Source: CAVTJL01 sp963735065 (GTDB lineage: Bacteria; Pseudomonadota; Alphaproteobacteria; Geminicoccales; Geminicoccaceae). Taken from it: a DNA stretch of 64,000 nucleotides. The stretch lies in assembly GCA_963735065.1 (NCBI GenBank), contig CAVTJL010000001.1, positions 1,364,001 through 1,428,000 on the forward strand, read 5' to 3'. A model generated the notes under the pieces. It saw only the letters and a list, made by a program, of their open reading frames with translations. It searched no databases and was not told the DNA's origin. Both the position numbers and the translations under genes were made by a program. Shown here piece by piece: positions 61,877 through 64,000 of the stretch (its first letter is position 1; each line of letters opens with the position of its first letter).

Positions 61877-62669
61877 ATGCCTCGCGTGCTCACCCGTTCC
61901 CCCATCAAGATGCCCGGCACCCGCCAGTGCCGGCTCGCCCGACGTCTCGCCGCCGGTCTCTCCCCGGCCGAGATCAGAAGGCTCGACACGGCAACCGAGG
62001 AAGACATCGAGGCTTTTGTCAGCGACCAGGACCTCTCCCGCCTGGTCGACCAGTACGCCGCCCTCCGTGCTTTGCCTTTGCCCGAGCGGCAGGCCCGCCT
62101 GTTCGAGACGGCCTGGCTGGAGCTCTCGAGCCTCATCGACGTCGGCGACCGGCGCGCCATGCTCTTCGTCGTCTACCAGGCGAACCGGGCCCGGCATCCG
62201 GTGAGGCACCTCGTCAAGCTCGTGGTCGAGCGCTTCGAGAACGTGCGCCAGCCCTACGAGCGGCACGACACGCCTTCGCCCGCCGGCTCCTCGCCCGAGA
62301 CGATGCAGGGCTACGGCCAGCATCCGCTTGGGCCCGGCGCAGGAGGCCATCAACCGCCTCGTCGACTTTCTGCCGGCTCAGGCGGGCGAGGCTGTTCTTG
62401 TCAGGGCCGAGCTCGAGCCGGCAGCGGCCGAGGCTCCCGTCGAGGAGCCGGTCGCGACAACCGAAGAAATTCCCGTTGGCGATGCTGGCGATCCCGCCTC
62501 CGCCGACGACGAGCCCCTTTCACCCCTCGCCGCCATGGCCCGGGCCAACCCGGCTTTGGCGGACTGGATCATCGGGCGCATCGAGAAGCGCCTGGCCGAG
62601 CTCGGCGCCGAAGAGCCCGAGCCCGACGACCCGAGAAGGATCGCCGGCCGAAAACCCCTCGGCCCTTGA
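61877..62669 (+). CDS. Unknown protein, frameshifted in the middle
   Basis: The first 150 residues (RQCRLARRLAAGLSPAEIRRLDTATEEDIEAFV and SRLVDQYAALRALPLPERQARLFETAWLELS) are helical with a possible helix-turn-helix. The second half (PAQEAINRLVDFLPAQAGEAVLV then an acidic stretch and LADWIIGRIEKRLAELG) is in another frame, joined if one base is removed around 62325-62335. The combined length is about 263 residues. I do not recognise the family; small DNA-binding proteins associated with phage terminases have a similar look, but this is not established. It is divergent from the HigBA operon. Confidence 0.55.
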
Positions 62670-63678
62670 GTGACAAAAAAAGAAGAAAACTGATTCCGTC
62701 CCTGCTGCAGCCCTTGGCGGCGGCGCGCGTCAGCGTGCCGCCTGCTCGGTCGTGGGCGGCGTGCTCGCCGGCCGCGCCCAGGAAGGCGATGACGTCGCGG
62801 CGATCGGTGGGCTTGTCGAGCTGGAAGGGCATGCGGGCGCCGGGGACGAGGTCGGCCGGCCGGGTGAGCCAGCGGTCGAGGGTGTCCTTCGACCAGATGA
62901 CCTCCGAGGCCTTGAGCGCCGGGCTGTAGGCGGCGAAGGTCGGGACGGTGCCGGCGGTGCGACCCAGGACGCCGCCGAGGCGCGGGCCGGTGCGGTCCTT
63001 GTCGAGGGCGTGGCAGGCGGTGCAGCTGCTCTCGAAGATGGCCTTGCCGTGTGCCAGGTCGGGCGGGCCGTCGGCATCGAAGCTGGTGGCGAAGCGCGAG
63101 AGCTCGGCCGCCGCCTCGGGCTTGGGGGAGCGGAAGAAGGTGTAGGCCAGCGTGATCGTGTCGAGCTCGGTCGTGTCGGGATCGCTGGCGAGCGCCGGGT
63201 CGACGAAGAAGACGACCGGCATGTCGGCCGTCTCGCCGGGCTCGAGGGCCTCCTCCTCGAAGCAGAAGCACTGGATCTTGTTGAAGTAGGGGCCGGCCTT
63301 GAAGGGGGCGACGTTGAAGGTGGCGTGGCCGACGATGCGCTCCTTCGAGCGGTTCTCGGCGCGGAAGTAGACCAGCGCCTGCTCGCCCAGGCGGACGGTG
63401 ACCTTGGGCTGCTCGGGCACGAAGCGCCAGTCGAGGCCGGGGGCGACGTCGGTCGAGAAGCGGACGGTGATGGTGCGCTCGATGGCGTCGGTGGTGTTGC
63501 GCTCGGCCCGCACGGTCTGGCCGCCGAAGCCGGTGACCGCGCAGAACATGCGATAGAGCGGCACGGAGAAGGCGACGAGCGTGAGCCCGGAGCCGATGAG
63601 CGTGCCCGCGATCAAAAGCGGCATCAGCCGCCGCAGCCGCCAACGCCAGCCCGGCCTCGTCACGTTGCCCGTTCGCAT
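62569..63678 (-). CDS. ctaG: Cytochrome c oxidase assembly protein Cox11/CtaG fused to a cytochrome c domain
   Basis: Residues about 1-185 are Cox11: a single membrane anchor (MPLLIAGTLIGSGLTLVAF), YRMFCAVTGFGG, the copper-binding pair in CFCFEEEAL (Cys 137 and 139) and TITLAYTFF. Cox11 delivers copper to the CuB site of cytochrome oxidase. A class I cytochrome c domain follows, with CTACH at 219-223 and an axial methionine in GARMPFQ near 283, ending about residue 305. The frame continues about 60 residues further without a domain and overlaps the convergent gene, so a stop may have been lost. An in-frame GTG at 63708 is an alternative start. Confidence 0.92.
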   Translation of the reverse strand: MRTGNVTRPGWRWRLRRLMPLLIAGTLIGSGLTLVAFSVPLYRMFCAVTGFGGQTVRAERNTTDAIERTITVRFSTDVAPGLDWRFVPEQPKVTVRLGEQALVYFRAENRSKERIVGHATFNVAPFKAGPYFNKIQCFCFEEEALEPGETADMPVVFFVDPALASDPDTTELDTITLAYTFFRSPKPEAAAELSRFATSFDADGPPDLAHGKAIFESSCTACHALDKDRTGPRLGGVLGRTAGTVPTFAAYSPALKASEVIWSKDTLDRWLTRPADLVPGARMPFQLDKPTDRRDVIAFLGAAGEHAAHDRAGGTLTRAAAKGCSRDGISFLLFLSLKGRGVFGRRSFSGRRARALRRRARPGASRCAR

Positions 63679-63824
63679 GCCGCCGTCATTCCATGAAGCC
63701 CAGTCCACCTCGGAGCCTAGCCCGGAGGTGGGGTCGGGAGGAGGGCGGGGCGCCCGCTCGCAGCCAAATGCCGCACCGGGCGGGCGGGCACCCCGGCCGG
63801 GGCCTCAGGACCCCGGCCCAGGGC

Positions 63825-64000
63825 TCAGGAGACGAGGCCCTCGAGCTTCTTGGCCATGGTCGCCGGCGGCGTGTCGAACGAGAAGTTGGTGGCGTAGTGG
63901 CCGTCGGGGTCCATCACGTAGACGATGGAGCTGTGGTCCATCGAGTAGCCGCCGTCCTTCTCCGGGTGCTTCTTGGCGTAGACCCGGTAGGCCTTCATCG
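63825..64000 (-). CDS. SCO1/SenC family copper chaperone (C-terminal part, cut by window edge)
   Basis: The 57 visible residues include YRVYAKKHPEKDGGYSMDHSSIVYVMDPDGHYATNFSFDT, with the SCO copper-ligand histidine in MDHSS and the conserved YVMDPDG strand. SCO proteins help assemble the CuA site of cytochrome oxidase. It is upstream of the Cox11 gene on the same strand, which fits an oxidase assembly cluster. Confidence 0.93.
   Translation of the reverse strand, partial: MKAYRVYAKKHPEKDGGYSMDHSSIVYVMDPDGHYATNFSFDTPPATMAKKLEGLVS

Overview
The window is GC-rich chromosomal DNA from a Gram-negative alphaproteobacterium. The main evidence is the order rpsB-tsf-pyrH-frr-uppS-cdsA-dxr-rseP-bamA-skp-fabZ followed by convergent gltA and gltX and then comEC, with Cox11 and SCO copper chaperones at the right edge. 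A Rhodospirillales/Geminicoccales-like genome would fit, but that placement is inference; the window has no rRNA, and I found no tRNA or CRISPR array.

Layout. 1-4.5 kb is a stress/low-oxygen-type cluster: an edge-truncated P-type H+-ATPase, a Crp/Fnr regulator carrying a one-base frameshift, a DUF3185 membrane protein, a HATPase-only histidine kinase and a fatty acid desaturase. Four FNR-geometry dyads (5-N4-5) lie in front of crp, DUF3185, the kinase and the desaturase. 4.5-13 kb is accessory: an IS1595 remnant joined to a copied kinase 3' end, an enolase-superfamily enzyme, a VapBC module with its palindrome, an SDR/DCC pair, DUF2306, and a LysR/DUF4242/exported-protein module. 13.3-19 kb holds an RTX protein convergent with polA, which has a one-base frameshift. 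19.2-23.1 kb is the most unusual part: decayed HigBA genes, an XRE gene, a second HigA with a frameshift, and a lower-GC 838-residue protein with a zinc ribbon and a PD-(D/E)XK-like nuclease motif. A papain-like protease with tandem C-terminal repeats and a sulfotransferase follow.

26-46.6 kb is core: dnaE, an FAD oxidoreductase, then the translation / isoprenoid / phospholipid / outer-membrane assembly operon, fabZ, gltA, gltX and comEC. The lpxD, lpxA and lpxB genes that normally sit around fabZ in alphaproteobacteria are absent from this locus. 46.7-56.4 kb holds a LysR/CmcJ-type oxygenase pair, a PhyH dioxygenase with an M23 lipoprotein, a large LuxR-type ATPase regulator next to a DUF4242 gene, a Wzc-like tyrosine kinase and a LysE exporter with a strong dyad upstream. 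56.9-62.7 kb is a decaying accessory region: DUF29 remnants, UspA, a broken zinc alcohol dehydrogenase under a perfect FNR box, an IS110 fragment, MazEF-like and HigBA modules, and an unknown protein. The right edge carries Cox11 fused to a cytochrome c domain and the end of an SCO gene.

Many genes carry single-base frameshifts (crp, polA, higA, mazF, DUF29, an unknown gene; missing stops in others). Because polA is normally intact, some of these may be sequencing or assembly indels rather than real decay, so frameshifted genes are described both as read and as likely intended.
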